DNA from: Chitinophaga pinensis
Lineage (GTDB): Bacteria > Bacteroidota > Bacteroidia > NS11-12g > UBA9320
Assembly (NCBI GenBank): GCA_945890595.1
Contig: CAMDCQ010000033.1
Coordinates: forward strand, 1-16,570
DNA length: 16,570 bases
Direction of reading: 5' to 3'
Part shown: piece after piece, positions 1 to 8,381 of the stretch
Layout: each line of letters begins with the position of its first letter
Position numbering within the stretch: position 1 is the first letter of the stretch
Notes under the pieces: generated by a model
The model's input: only the letters and a program-made list of their open reading frames with translations
Databases searched by the model: none
Told to the model about the DNA's origin: nothing
Program-made: the position numbers and the translations under genes

Positions 1-254
1 TTTACTTTATCCTAGACTTACCAATGGAAGTATTTTAAGTCCCACCATTGGTCCTGCAACCTCATGGAAAGAATTCTACTACAGAAAACTTTCATCCAAT
101 GATTCTCCTTCAGACTCCAATAATCTTATAACTTATGGAGTCTGAAGGAGAATCATTGGATGAAAGTTTTCTGTAGTAGAATTCTTTCCATGAGGTTGCA
201 GGACCAATGGTGGGACTTAAAATACTTCCATTGGTAAGTCTAGGATAAAGTAAA
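1..254. repeat. Perfect fold-back palindrome at window edge
   Basis: Bases 1-119 are the exact reverse complement of bases 136-254, checked base by base, around a 16-base loop (120-135). The right arm is coding sequence of the neighbouring minus-strand protease. The left arm is the same coding sequence turned around, and it runs without mismatch to the very first base. A 119-base perfect inverted copy of protein-coding DNA ending at the edge of a sequence is the usual signature of a snap-back chimera, as produced by multiple-displacement amplification or library preparation, or of an assembly fold-back. It is unlikely to be a biological repeat. The left arm should not be trusted as genomic sequence. 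Confidence 0.93.
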
Positions 255-3200
255 TATGCGACAACATAGGTTTGTATACTCGGATCCAGAGTTGAGTTAG
301 GATCAGGTCCTATTTCTTGGTAACTTTCAAAATATTTATTTTTTCTACTAATTAATCCATAAGGGTCAACTAGATTGTATTCACGTATGTTTTTAGCCCC
401 TATGCTCTCAAGGGCAACAAAAACTTCTTCTTCCCAAATCGAAAAATTTAAGTTTAGATGCAGTACCATCATGATAACAAATCCATCCGGTATACTATTG
501 ATGTAACCGATAAGTGAATCTCTCTCGCTCTTCACCCTCATGTCAAAATCATACACGCCCGAATATTGTCCTGTAGTATGATAGGGTATGTTTCTATTGT
601 CACGTGCCTGGACAATATTATTAAAGGCACTCGGATAACTATATCGCTCCAGATTCAACGGATTTATGGCAATGAGTTCTATCCCATTTGTCACAAATCG
701 TTCCCATGCTTTAATATCATTTACACGTATTCTCCTGGAGAGTGTGTTTAGATTAGCGCCACCTACCTGTACGCTAAATCTATACGAGGGTACGGTTTTG
801 AAGGATAGATTTCTGCTACTATCTTCAAATAATATTTTGTCGAAAACAGATTCATTTAATTTAGAGAAATATCCTTGTGACCAACCCATTGGACTGCCTA
901 TAATTAAGGAAAATGTGTTGTTTTCCCATGTGCCACCTTCTTCTACACTTTTATTAAAACGAACTCTCCAGTAAAAATCAGTGCTGTCTAAAAAAGGTAA
1001 ATTAACGTTGTAACTTATGATATTTTGTCCGGTAATGATTCCTGAATTTTGGAGTATAGGACTATTGAATAATGGAGTTGTGTCAATCTCAAAAATCAAC
1101 TCTTCTTCTTTGGCTAATAGGTTGTTTAGTTGTGCTTGAAGCGTAACATTGGTCGATGACTCAATTCCATCTTTCAGTGGATACAAGGTGGACACGCTGT
1201 TTGAGGGCATAAATAAGTCAAAAATTAGCGTGTTATTGGTTTCACCCAATGGAGCAAATTCTCTAATCTCATTTCCGTAATCAACCGTTACACTTATGGT
1301 TTGATAGCCTCTGCTTGACTTGTTGTTGTAAATCCAAAAATCTATGATGTCGTTATTGTAGACGGTTGAGAATTTTCGTGGGCCAAAGGTAGCAACACTA
1401 TCATTGCTGTATTTTATGGAAACAAAAAGATTGGGAGTGTCTGTTGTTGCTAAACCCCAATTTCTAAGATGTAAACGCAACGCTATAGAATCCATCTCTG
1501 CATTATAGTTTTCAGGTATAATTTGTACCATTGGATCGATGGTGTAGTCGGGGTCAGGTAATGAATTTAACTGTATGGAAGGATCTCCATGAAATAACAT
1601 TTGCCTGCATTGTGCTCTATTTGAATTATCCGTTGGGTTTTGATATCCTTCAATGGTTCTTTTTATGATGGTTCCAATAGATTCACCATAATAATCTTGC
1701 GAGGCATTTTTATAGAATTTAGTGGTCCATTGATTAAGAGGTGAAATGGATCCGTATGCGGAGCTTGCTATCCACGCAATAGCGCCTTTGTTCTTTTCAA
1801 AAAGGAATTCTTCAGGCAGGGAATTGTCTCCAAAAGAATTGGCTAGCGTGCAACCGTTAAAGAGGAACAATGGGTATTTACCTTGATTGTTAAAGTCCTT
1901 TACATTGCCCATGTCAAGCTCTAAAATTTGGGCAGCACCATGTCCAAAATAACTAACAATATTTAGCCCTTTATTGATCTCATTTTGAATTAAGGTAGTA
2001 ACGGAGCCGTCTATATAGTCGGCATTTATTTTACTTAAAAAAAGAGAGTCTGCACCTAGTTTAGGAGCTTCGGCGATTTTAAAAAAACCTTGTTGATAAT
2101 TTAAAAGTAATCCTTGTTCTTGTATGCTTGTGCCTCCGGTTAAAAATAAAATATCTTTTGATTTGATGGTCTGGCTTTCATGCTGTTTTACTTTTTCTAA
2201 GTAAAACAGCACATCCTCGTCTGTTCTTGCTGGCACTCGGCCAATGGCAATCGCTGGGGCTAAATCATTGACCGTGTAATCTGTAACAAAAAAATAGTCA
2301 GAAGGAGGCATTCCCCATGTTGGAACCATATCGTCGTTTTCTCGCCGAGTTTCGTTAAAACGAACTAGTTCCAATGATTGTCCTTTTCCTAGAAGTAATA
2401 AGTGTTTGGGAGGATTTGTTTGATTCTGGTATAAATACTTACAAAAATTTCGAAGTGCCTTTGGGTGGTGAAGTCCAAAGTAGAATTCCTCATAAAGATC
2501 ATCAGTGTAGGCAATAAGCACCTTATGGTTTCCGCCTTCGTTAGATTCCCTGTAAGTCTTATACTCATTTGCACTACTAGCTAATCGGCGATGGGTAATT
2601 AGTATATAATCATACTCCTTCGTGATAGATTTTATAGGTGATGGAAATTCTATTTTAGTTAGTTCTAACCCATTAATTGTTTTTTTATCCGATTCGTCGG
2701 CGATAATGATACTTTTTGGACCAGGATTACTAACGTTAAACTCCAATGTTGCGTTATTCAGTGATCCGACAATTCTTTGATTATTGGATAAATCATAAAT
2801 ATAAGGCGAACTACCGTTGTAATTGGAGAAGTTGAAGTAATCATTAGCCCCCTGGTAATTAAGCGCTAAATAAGATTGATTTAGTAAATCTAAGTTTCTG
2901 GGATAGGATACTTCCGCATGAGAAATTGAAATTCTATCTCGTTCTAGGTAGGTGGATTCAAATTTTATGGACGTTGTTTGCGCACCTATTAAATCAGCAG
3001 TAAGATACAGTTTGGGTGTGCTCCCAAACCCTGGTTCAGTTCGAGTGTAGCCCCTGAAAATTTTTTCAAATATTTTGGTAGATCCAATTCTCACTTCAAT
3101 CTTGTGGTTCAAACCATTTTGATCTTTATTCACGGGATCACTCATGCCATAAACGCCAAAACTACACTCAGGAGTAGGACCAGACGAATTAAATGCAGGA

Positions 3201-3835
3201 GTAGACACAGGTAGAATGGTACTTCCTGTACGATAAGCATCTCCGGTAAACCAGCCCTCACCTTCATTAAATTCCGAATAAAAGCTTACACTTGTAAAAG
3301 GTCCGCCCGCGTAATACACATTAGGTTTAGTATAGTGTGATTTAAACCATATCCAGGGGTCTGCCGTTTTGCCCGTAAAATTGGTATTAACATATTCTTG
3401 TAACCTCTTGCCAGCCGTTGAAGACCATGTTAAGTAATAATGGGAAGTGTCGGTATATAAGCTAACGTATTTATGAGGTTGATCTTCAGGTTTAAGATAC
3501 ATGTCAGTTTCATTTTCGCCGTCATTGTACTGACCATAAAACTCTATGAAATCTTCTGCATCAAAACTGTTGTCATCTTCACCTGCAACAAAAATATGTT
3601 GCTCTTCTCCATTTCTAAAAAGCTGTATATTGTTAGGGTTAATACTGGTTATCGGTAAACCTGCATCAAGTAGGGTAGTGTAAGTGAGCTTGTATATGCC
3701 ATTAGAACCTACTTTTATTTTATAATACGTTTGGCCTGGATTAATCCATTCATTTCCATATTGACCTAAAGCCGTTGTGGAAATAAAAAATAGCATAAAA
3801 AAGATCGGGTAAATCCTGCTTAACGAGTTATTCAT
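110..3835 (-). CDS. porU2: C25 (gingipain-family) protease, PorU2-like; 3' end artefactual
   Basis: The reading frame gives 1241 residues. Residues 1-24 are a signal peptide (basic start, hydrophobic run, ending TALG before Gln). An N-terminal all-beta part follows, beginning with a YYKIKV / GIYKLTY segment shared by PorU-type proteins. The C25 peptidase core spans about 405-765, with AIAIGRVPAR at 528-537, the catalytic His632 in YFGHG and Cys662 in LFNGC, and the closing FHGDPSIQLN at 748-757. A CARDB-like beta domain lies at about 770-870 and a fibronectin-like segment at about 885-980. A domain resembling ILEI lies at about 1018-1166. PorU is the sortase that removes C-terminal signals of type IX secretion cargo and attaches them to the cell surface; PorU2 is a paralogous family of less certain role. 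The PorU2 assignment rests on the N-terminal pattern and is inference. The stop at 110-112 lies inside the fold-back arm, so the natural C-terminus is not in this window. Confidence 0.75.
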   Translation of the reverse strand: MNNSLSRIYPIFFMLFFISTTALGQYGNEWINPGQTYYKIKVGSNGIYKLTYTTLLDAGLPITSINPNNIQLFRNGEEQHIFVAGEDDNSFDAEDFIEFYGQYNDGENETDMYLKPEDQPHKYVSLYTDTSHYYLTWSSTAGKRLQEYVNTNFTGKTADPWIWFKSHYTKPNVYYAGGPFTSVSFYSEFNEGEGWFTGDAYRTGSTILPVSTPAFNSSGPTPECSFGVYGMSDPVNKDQNGLNHKIEVRIGSTKIFEKIFRGYTRTEPGFGSTPKLYLTADLIGAQTTSIKFESTYLERDRISISHAEVSYPRNLDLLNQSYLALNYQGANDYFNFSNYNGSSPYIYDLSNNQRIVGSLNNATLEFNVSNPGPKSIIIADESDKKTINGLELTKIEFPSPIKSITKEYDYILITHRRLASSANEYKTYRESNEGGNHKVLIAYTDDLYEEFYFGLHHPKALRNFCKYLYQNQTNPPKHLLLLGKGQSLELVRFNETRRENDDMVPTWGMPPSDYFFVTDYTVNDLAPAIAIGRVPARTDEDVLFYLEKVKQHESQTIKSKDILFLTGGTSIQEQGLLLNYQQGFFKIAEAPKLGADSLFLSKINADYIDGSVTTLIQNEINKGLNIVSYFGHGAAQILELDMGNVKDFNNQGKYPLFLFNGCTLANSFGDNSLPEEFLFEKNKGAIAWIASSAYGSISPLNQWTTKFYKNASQDYYGESIGTIIKRTIEGYQNPTDNSNRAQCRQMLFHGDPSIQLNSLPDPDYTIDPMVQIIPENYNAEMDSIALRLHLRNWGLATTDTPNLFVSIKYSNDSVATFGPRKFSTVYNNDIIDFWIYNNKSSRGYQTISVTVDYGNEIREFAPLGETNNTLIFDLFMPSNSVSTLYPLKDGIESSTNVTLQAQLNNLLAKEEELIFEIDTTPLFNSPILQNSGIITGQNIISYNVNLPFLDSTDFYWRVRFNKSVEEGGTWENNTFSLIIGSPMGWSQGYFSKLNESVFDKILFEDSSRNLSFKTVPSYRFSVQVGGANLNTLSRRIRVNDIKAWERFVTNGIELIAINPLNLERYSYPSAFNNIVQARDNRNIPYHTTGQYSGVYDFDMRVKSERDSLIGYINSIPDGFVIMMVLHLNLNFSIWEEEVFVALESIGAKNIREYNLVDPYGLISRKNKYFESYQEIGPDPNSTLDPSIQTYVVAYLLYPRLTNGSILSPTIGPATSWKEFYYRKLSSNDSPSDSISYKIIGV

Positions 3836-3854
3836 AGCGTCGAATCTTAAACCA

Positions 3855-3862
3855 CAAATTTA
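3855..3862 (-). promoter_or_regulatory. Candidate -7 element for the C25 protease gene
   Basis: On the minus strand this reads TAAATTTG, a full match to the Bacteroidota -7 consensus TAnnTTTG. It sits about 20 bases upstream of the protease start codon. The only TTTG upstream is 11 bases away, too close for a normal -33 element, so the promoter is only half supported. The 139-base divergent gap (3836-3974) it lies in must also hold the scoAB promoter. Confidence 0.4.
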
Positions 3863-3974
3863 TTTATTTAAAACAAAATATTGTAGGTTTAGCTAAAATA
3901 TATTAAAGGCAAGCACTCTGACACTACCGATTTTTTTCCTACTGCACAAAACACTAATTTCGCCAGAGAAATTT

Positions 3975-4664
3975 ATGAAAAAAGTAGTTGCTAATGCCTC
4001 CGAAGCGGTACGAGATATTAAAGACGGAATGACCCTGATGCTCGGTGGTTTTGGGCTTTGTGGTATACCTGAAAATAGTATAACTGCCTTGGTCAATTTG
4101 GGTGTAAAAAATTTAACCTGTATTAGTAATAATGCTGGTGTTGACGATTTTGGTATTGGATTGATGTTAAAAGGACGACAAGTTAAAAAGATGATCAGTT
4201 CATACGTAGGCGAAAATGCGGAATTTGAAAGACAATTACTTAGTGGGGAACTTGAGGTGGAATTACTTCCACAAGGCACTCTAGCGGAACGATGCCGAGC
4301 TGAAGGGGCAGGAATTCCTGCTTTTTTTACACCTGCGGGTTATGGGACAGAGGTTGCAGAAGGTAAAGAAACCAGGGAGTTTGACGGAAAGCAGTACATC
4401 ATGGAAAAAGCATTTAATAGTGATTATGCCATTGTAAAAGCTTGGAAAGGGGATACCGATGGCAATCTTATCTTTAAGGCAACGGCAAGAAACTTTAATC
4501 CTATGATGGCAATGGCTGGAAAGATTACGATTGCAGAAGTAGAGGAGCTAGTACCTGCAGGTGAACTAGATCCTAATTTTATTCATACTCCAGGTATTTT
4601 TGTCAATAAAATATTTCAAGGTGTGGATTATGAAAAAAGAATTGAACAGAGAACAATAAGATAA
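3975..4664 (+). CDS. scoA: 3-oxoacid CoA-transferase subunit A
   Basis: This 229-residue protein has the normal length for the alpha subunit of two-chain succinyl-CoA:3-ketoacid (acetoacetate) CoA-transferases. Diagnostic motifs are the glycine-rich GGFGLCGIPE at residues 24-33, SNNAGVDDFG at 51-60, PQGTLAER at 99-106 and GAGIPAFFTPAGYGT at 111-125. With ScoB it moves CoA from succinyl-CoA to acetoacetate (or the reverse), feeding ketone bodies or ketogenic amino-acid breakdown into acetyl-CoA in the cytoplasm. The catalytic glutamate is in subunit B, not here. The start gives the standard N-terminus and no earlier in-phase start is needed. The stop overlaps the scoB start by one base, so the two are almost certainly co-translated. 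The exact acyl substrate cannot be fixed from sequence; the SNNAGVDDFG pattern favours the SCOT type over other family I transferases. Confidence 0.93.
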   Translation: MKKVVANASEAVRDIKDGMTLMLGGFGLCGIPENSITALVNLGVKNLTCISNNAGVDDFGIGLMLKGRQVKKMISSYVGENAEFERQLLSGELEVELLPQGTLAERCRAEGAGIPAFFTPAGYGTEVAEGKETREFDGKQYIMEKAFNSDYAIVKAWKGDTDGNLIFKATARNFNPMMAMAGKITIAEVEELVPAGELDPNFIHTPGIFVNKIFQGVDYEKRIEQRTIR

Positions 4665-5317
4665 TGCTCACAAAACAACAAATAGCCCAAAGAATAGCAC
4701 GAGAATTAAAAGACGGATATTACGTAAATCTTGGAATCGGGATACCAACCCTCGTCGCCAATTACGTGCCAGAAGGAATTAATGTAACCCTGCAGTCTGA
4801 AAATGGATTGCTTGGTATGGGACCATTTCCAACTGAAGAAGAAATAGATGCAGATCTTATCAATGCCGGAAAACAAACGGTTACCACTTTGCCTGGTTCT
4901 TCTTTTTTTGATAGTGCTACAAGTTTTGCTATGATTCGAAGTGGGAGAGTAGATCTTACTGTATTGGGGGCTATGGAGGTAAATGACAACGGAGATATCG
5001 CCAATTGGAAGATCCCCGGAAAAATGGTAAAGGGCATGGGTGGCGCAATGGATCTTGTTGCATCTGCCAAGAACATCATTGTGGCTATGCAACATACCAA
5101 TAGAGACGGTGAGAGCAAATTGCTAAAAAAACTAACTCTGCCTGTAACCGGACTTGGCTGCGTCAAAAAAGTAGTGACAGACCTTTGTGTAATGGAAGTA
5201 ACAGAGAGCGGTTTTGAACTAAAAGAACTTGCACCAGGAGTTACCATTGAGCAAGTTAAAATAGCCACAGAAGGTAGACTTATTATTGAAGGAGAAATAC
5301 CTGAAATACAATTTTGA
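4664..5317 (+). CDS. scoB: 3-oxoacid CoA-transferase subunit B
   Basis: This 217-residue protein is full length for the beta subunit of family I CoA-transferases. It begins with the conserved VNLGIGIPTL (residues 21-30). The active-site glutamate is Glu46 in QSENGLLGMGP, the residue that forms the enzyme-CoA thioester in SCOT-type enzymes. GMGGAMDL at 124-131 and GLGCVKKVVTDLCV at 163-176 are also typical. Its ATG (4664-4666) shares a base with the TAA of scoA (TAATG), which supports translational coupling and a 1:1 complex. It ends 15 bases from the convergent helicase gene, with no visible hairpin terminator between them. Confidence 0.93.
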   Translation: MLTKQQIAQRIARELKDGYYVNLGIGIPTLVANYVPEGINVTLQSENGLLGMGPFPTEEEIDADLINAGKQTVTTLPGSSFFDSATSFAMIRSGRVDLTVLGAMEVNDNGDIANWKIPGKMVKGMGGAMDLVASAKNIIVAMQHTNRDGESKLLKKLTLPVTGLGCVKKVVTDLCVMEVTESGFELKELAPGVTIEQVKIATEGRLIIEGEIPEIQF

Positions 5318-5332
5318 ACCGGATAAAGACAA

Positions 5333-7042
5333 TCATATATCCAAAAAAGCGTAGGCTAGTTTGATGGTAGCATAATCAATTTTTTCGCCTAATGCTCGAA
5401 AAATGATGCTGCTTTTTAATCTTCCGTCGCCGCTATAGTCCTCTTCTTTTGCCTTGGTTTTTGCTATTGTGTACACTTCGTTTATGCGATCCATTAATAC
5501 AGTGTCAGGTCTGTAAGCGCTAATATCAACATCGGGATATTTGTCTGATATGGTCAAGATATGTCCTTGTATCGTACTGTATGTCATTCCGCGCTCTTCA
5601 CTGATTTCTTTCAGGCTCATTCCCTGTTCAATGTACTGAATGGTAACTTGATGCGTACTAATTTGTTTTTCTTTTGCAACGGTTTTTGTGTTGTGTTTTT
5701 TCAACTCTTTTTCATCCGTAGTACCGCCACTTGCATAAATGTGACTTTCCCAATTTTTACTAAAATCTTCTTCTGGAATTTGGTCTATCTCACCGCTTAA
5801 TTCTTGAAAACGCTGGTCTGCCTTATAGGCTAATGGGTCTACTTCTATAGCCATTCTGTTGATACCAAGTAATCTTAGACCATCAAGCTCTTTTAGTCTA
5901 GAGAGTGCCACATATCCTTGACCGGGTTCAAAGGCTTTAGATAGGTCAATTTCAGCAGCTTCAAGTGTCATCCCCTGGCTTTTGTGCACCGTAATAGCCC
6001 AAGCAAGACGAAGAGGTACTTGTTCAAAACTTACCATGGGTGTACCTTTCTCATTGTTAATCGACCATATTTCGGGAGTGGCCAAAATCTTACGCTTATC
6101 CATAAGTTGAACGAGAGGATAAGGTCCTTTTTCATCTGGATCATTTTTAAAGTCTAAAACTAAACCTAGTGTTCCATTCATAATACCACGTTCGTGATCA
6201 TTTTTAAGAAACATAACCTTACATCCTTTTTTTATTACCAGTTTTTCTTGAACGATGAGTGATTTCACGAAAGCCTCCATCATTTTAGGATTACCCGATT
6301 TTTTAGCAAAAAAGACTTCTTCATCTGTTTGCAATCCCTGTAACTCTTGCTCATTCATTGCATCTACATCTGCATTATGAGAGTATAGTTTGGTGGGTTC
6401 TATGGTGTGTTCATTAAAACGTGTTTCTTGGAGTAATTGCACTGCACTTTCATCTACGTCGTTACTCCTTATTTGGTTAAGTATGGTGTTTAGCTCGTTC
6501 TTAGTTTGTCTATATTGCTCGGTAAGATAACACACTACTGGAGCAGCTTCTACCCAAGCTTTACTCATGAAAGCAAATTTATCTTTACTGGGTTCTTGGT
6601 CGCGGCTTACCGGTGGAAGTTGAAAAAAATCGCCGGCAAACACAACTTGCATTCCTCCAAAAGGCTTAGCAGAATTTCGAATATACTTGAGCACTTGATT
6701 AATCATATCTAATTGATTTCGATGAAGCATAGATATTTCATCAATGATTAGAATGTGGGTGGTCCGCTGGTTCTTGGTTAAATAAACTTTAGTTGCTAAG
6801 GACTTTAAATTTTCGTAAGTTAAGTTATCTTTAATGCCAATCCCACTCCATGAATGTATGGTGGTTCCGTTCATATGAGTCGCGGCAATACCTGTACTCG
6901 CAGTTACGGCAACAGGCACCTTATGCGCCTTTAGGTAAGAAATAAATTGATTTAGCGTGTAGGTTTTTCCGGTGCCCGCACTGCCAGTAAGGAAAACATT
7001 TTTTCCAGATTTTAATATAGCTAAGGCTTTTTCTTGAAACAC
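5333..7042 (-). CDS. Pif1/RecD-like superfamily 1 helicase with C-terminal HTH
   Basis: This is a 569-residue DNA helicase. Walker A GSAGTGKT is at residues 20-27, followed by the Pif1-type TASTGIAATHMNGTTIHSWSG stretch (47-67, motif Ia). Walker B ILIIDE is at 97-102, GDFFQLPPV at 137-145, LTEQYRQ at 173-179, the UvrD/RecD-like AWAITVHKSQGMT at 348-360 and GYVALSR at 376-382. A charged linker then leads to a helix-turn-helix at about 465-495 that resembles the C-terminal HTH found on RecQ and Pif1-like helicases of Bacteroidota. Pif1 enzymes unwind DNA 5'-3' and clear G-quadruplexes or stalled forks; the role here is inferred from the family. The start is GTG at 7042-7040: an in-frame TAA lies just two codons upstream and the next Met (residue 59) is beyond Walker A. 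It follows the PAP2 gene by 31 bases, so it is probably in the same transcript. Confidence 0.88.
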   Translation of the reverse strand: MFQEKALAILKSGKNVFLTGSAGTGKTYTLNQFISYLKAHKVPVAVTASTGIAATHMNGTTIHSWSGIGIKDNLTYENLKSLATKVYLTKNQRTTHILIIDEISMLHRNQLDMINQVLKYIRNSAKPFGGMQVVFAGDFFQLPPVSRDQEPSKDKFAFMSKAWVEAAPVVCYLTEQYRQTKNELNTILNQIRSNDVDESAVQLLQETRFNEHTIEPTKLYSHNADVDAMNEQELQGLQTDEEVFFAKKSGNPKMMEAFVKSLIVQEKLVIKKGCKVMFLKNDHERGIMNGTLGLVLDFKNDPDEKGPYPLVQLMDKRKILATPEIWSINNEKGTPMVSFEQVPLRLAWAITVHKSQGMTLEAAEIDLSKAFEPGQGYVALSRLKELDGLRLLGINRMAIEVDPLAYKADQRFQELSGEIDQIPEEDFSKNWESHIYASGGTTDEKELKKHNTKTVAKEKQISTHQVTIQYIEQGMSLKEISEERGMTYSTIQGHILTISDKYPDVDISAYRPDTVLMDRINEVYTIAKTKAKEEDYSGDGRLKSSIIFRALGEKIDYATIKLAYAFLDI

Positions 7043-7073
7043 GTTTTATAGTCTTGAGTTTAGCGTTATACAG

Positions 7074-7655
7074 TTAAGATGATATTTTTTTTATCATAAC
7101 GATTTTGGTAAAAATACTCAAAACTAATTTACCAATCAAAATTCCAAAAAACATACCTGCCAAAACATCACCCGGATAATGTTTTGCCACGTATACTTGA
7201 GCAAAGCAAATAAGAGCTGCCCATACGTAAAATATCCAATTTAACCAGATTTTAGTGCTTATACGTTTAAAAAACCAAGTAAATATTACGGCCATCCCAA
7301 AATGATTCGTAGCATGTGAAGATATAAACCCATATTGCCCTCCACAATTTACGAGATGCCGAATGTGATTGGTCAACGTTGGTTCGTGGCAAGGTCTTAA
7401 TCGTTCAACTAAAGGTTTCATAATACTTGCAGAAAATTGATCACATAGTAACACAACAAAACCTGTTGCTAGTAAAATATAGAATCCCTCCATGTTATAT
7501 TTTTTGATGGCCGTATACCCAAAAAACAAATAAAGTGGAAGCCACATTAATGGTTCACGCAATAAAGGGAATACTAAATCAAAAGTAGTATTTGCCATGT
7601 CTTGATGAATGGCGATAAATAATTTTTTGTCTAATGATACTAATGTTTCGATCAT
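7074..7655 (-). CDS. PAP2-family membrane phosphatase
   Basis: This 193-residue integral membrane protein has about five hydrophobic segments (roughly 25-50, 58-78, 117-130, 137-156 and 163-188). The three PAP2 phosphatase motifs are present: K-x6-RP as Lys80...Arg87-Pro88, SSHATNH at 112-118 with His114, and AQVYVAKHYPGD at 152-163 with the nucleophile His159 and Asp163. The Arg usual in the third motif (SR-x5-H) is Gln153. The family removes phosphate from lipid phosphates such as undecaprenyl pyrophosphate, phosphatidylglycerol phosphate or lipid A, at the outer face of the inner membrane; which of these applies cannot be decided. Its ATG overlaps the TGA of the methyltransferase gene (ATGA), a sign of translational coupling. 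Confidence 0.88.
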   Translation of the reverse strand: MIETLVSLDKKLFIAIHQDMANTTFDLVFPLLREPLMWLPLYLFFGYTAIKKYNMEGFYILLATGFVVLLCDQFSASIMKPLVERLRPCHEPTLTNHIRHLVNCGGQYGFISSHATNHFGMAVIFTWFFKRISTKIWLNWIFYVWAALICFAQVYVAKHYPGDVLAGMFFGILIGKLVLSIFTKIVMIKKISS

Positions 7656-8374
7656 TTTTTAAGGACCAATATAAGTCTTTTTGATTTTTCAGAATCAAAA
7701 GGGCTTAAGGCGTAATCACCAAAACTGTCCAGTACTGTAAACCCTGTTTCAGTCATCATTTCCATAATTTTAGCATATCCCAATGCCGATACTTTTTCAG
7801 TATAGTGATAAGGAATGCGTTTGTCCAAAAATATAATATCCTTCGTTATTTTACCATTGATTAAGTCTCTACGTATTTCAAAATCAATATGTCCCTTGGT
7901 AACGGTTTCATAAGCCACTAAATTAGCCAACACGTGATCAACATTCATGAAATCAAATACGAAAACACCGTTTTCATTGAGCCCTTTGTAGATGTTTTTT
8001 AGTGTGTTTAGGTGCTCCGTTTCCGTATCGAAATAACCAAAACTTGTAAATAAATTTAGTATAAAATCATATTTACGTGGGAAGGAGAGCCGCATATCAT
8101 GCTCGTAAAATTTCAGTCGTTTATTCTCAAATTGTTTTGCGTATTTTATACTGTTAGTGCTATAGTCAGATCCTTCAACATCAAATCCTAAAGCATTAAG
8201 ATGGATGCTGTGTCGGCCTTTACCACAAGCTAAATCAAGAATTAAATCATCGGTTTTTGGTTTTAAGTGGATGGCAAGTTTTTGAACAAAATTCTCTGCT
8301 TCCGTAAAATCTCTATCCTTATAAAGCAAGTGATAATAATCACTGTCAAACCACGTTCCAAACCATTCACTCAT
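7652..8374 (-). CDS. Class I SAM-dependent methyltransferase
   Basis: This 240-residue protein has a Rossmann-type methyltransferase fold. Motif I is ILDLACGKGRHS (residues 45-56) and binds S-adenosylmethionine. Asp70 at the end of the second strand is placed to hold the ribose hydroxyls, HDMR is at 92-95, and NLFTSFGYF (107-115) is the strand-4 region. The N-terminus, WFGTWFDSDYYHLLY, has the look of a widespread Bacteroidota methyltransferase family whose substrate I do not know. It is the first gene of a three-gene minus-strand cluster with the PAP2 phosphatase and the helicase. A TACTTTTG promoter element lies only 7 bases upstream of the ATG, so its mRNA leader may be very short or absent. 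Confidence 0.85.
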   Translation of the reverse strand: MSEWFGTWFDSDYYHLLYKDRDFTEAENFVQKLAIHLKPKTDDLILDLACGKGRHSIHLNALGFDVEGSDYSTNSIKYAKQFENKRLKFYEHDMRLSFPRKYDFILNLFTSFGYFDTETEHLNTLKNIYKGLNENGVFVFDFMNVDHVLANLVAYETVTKGHIDFEIRRDLINGKITKDIIFLDKRIPYHYTEKVSALGYAKIMEMMTETGFTVLDSFGDYALSPFDSEKSKRLILVLKK

Positions 8375-8381
8375 TATCGAG

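Noticed and set aside
1..119. A plus-strand gene fragment duplicated from the protease (tandem or inverted gene duplication)
   Set aside because: The copy is exact to the last base and runs to the edge with a tiny loop, which fits a chimera far better than a real duplication that would have diverged.
3955..3962. TAATTTCG as a -7 element for scoAB
   Set aside because: It has one mismatch to TAnnTTTG in the conserved part, and the only possible -33 box is a plain T-run; too weak to list as a feature.
3893..4279. Open frame antisense to scoA
   Set aside because: It is a shadow of scoA, with no recognisable protein pattern, while scoA itself is strongly supported.
4706..5268. Two open frames antisense to scoB
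   Set aside because: They overlap scoB fully in opposite frames and show low-complexity Ser/Ile/Pro-rich text typical of reverse frames.
5318..5332. Bidirectional terminator between scoB and the helicase gene
   Set aside because: The 15-base gap has no hairpin or T-run.
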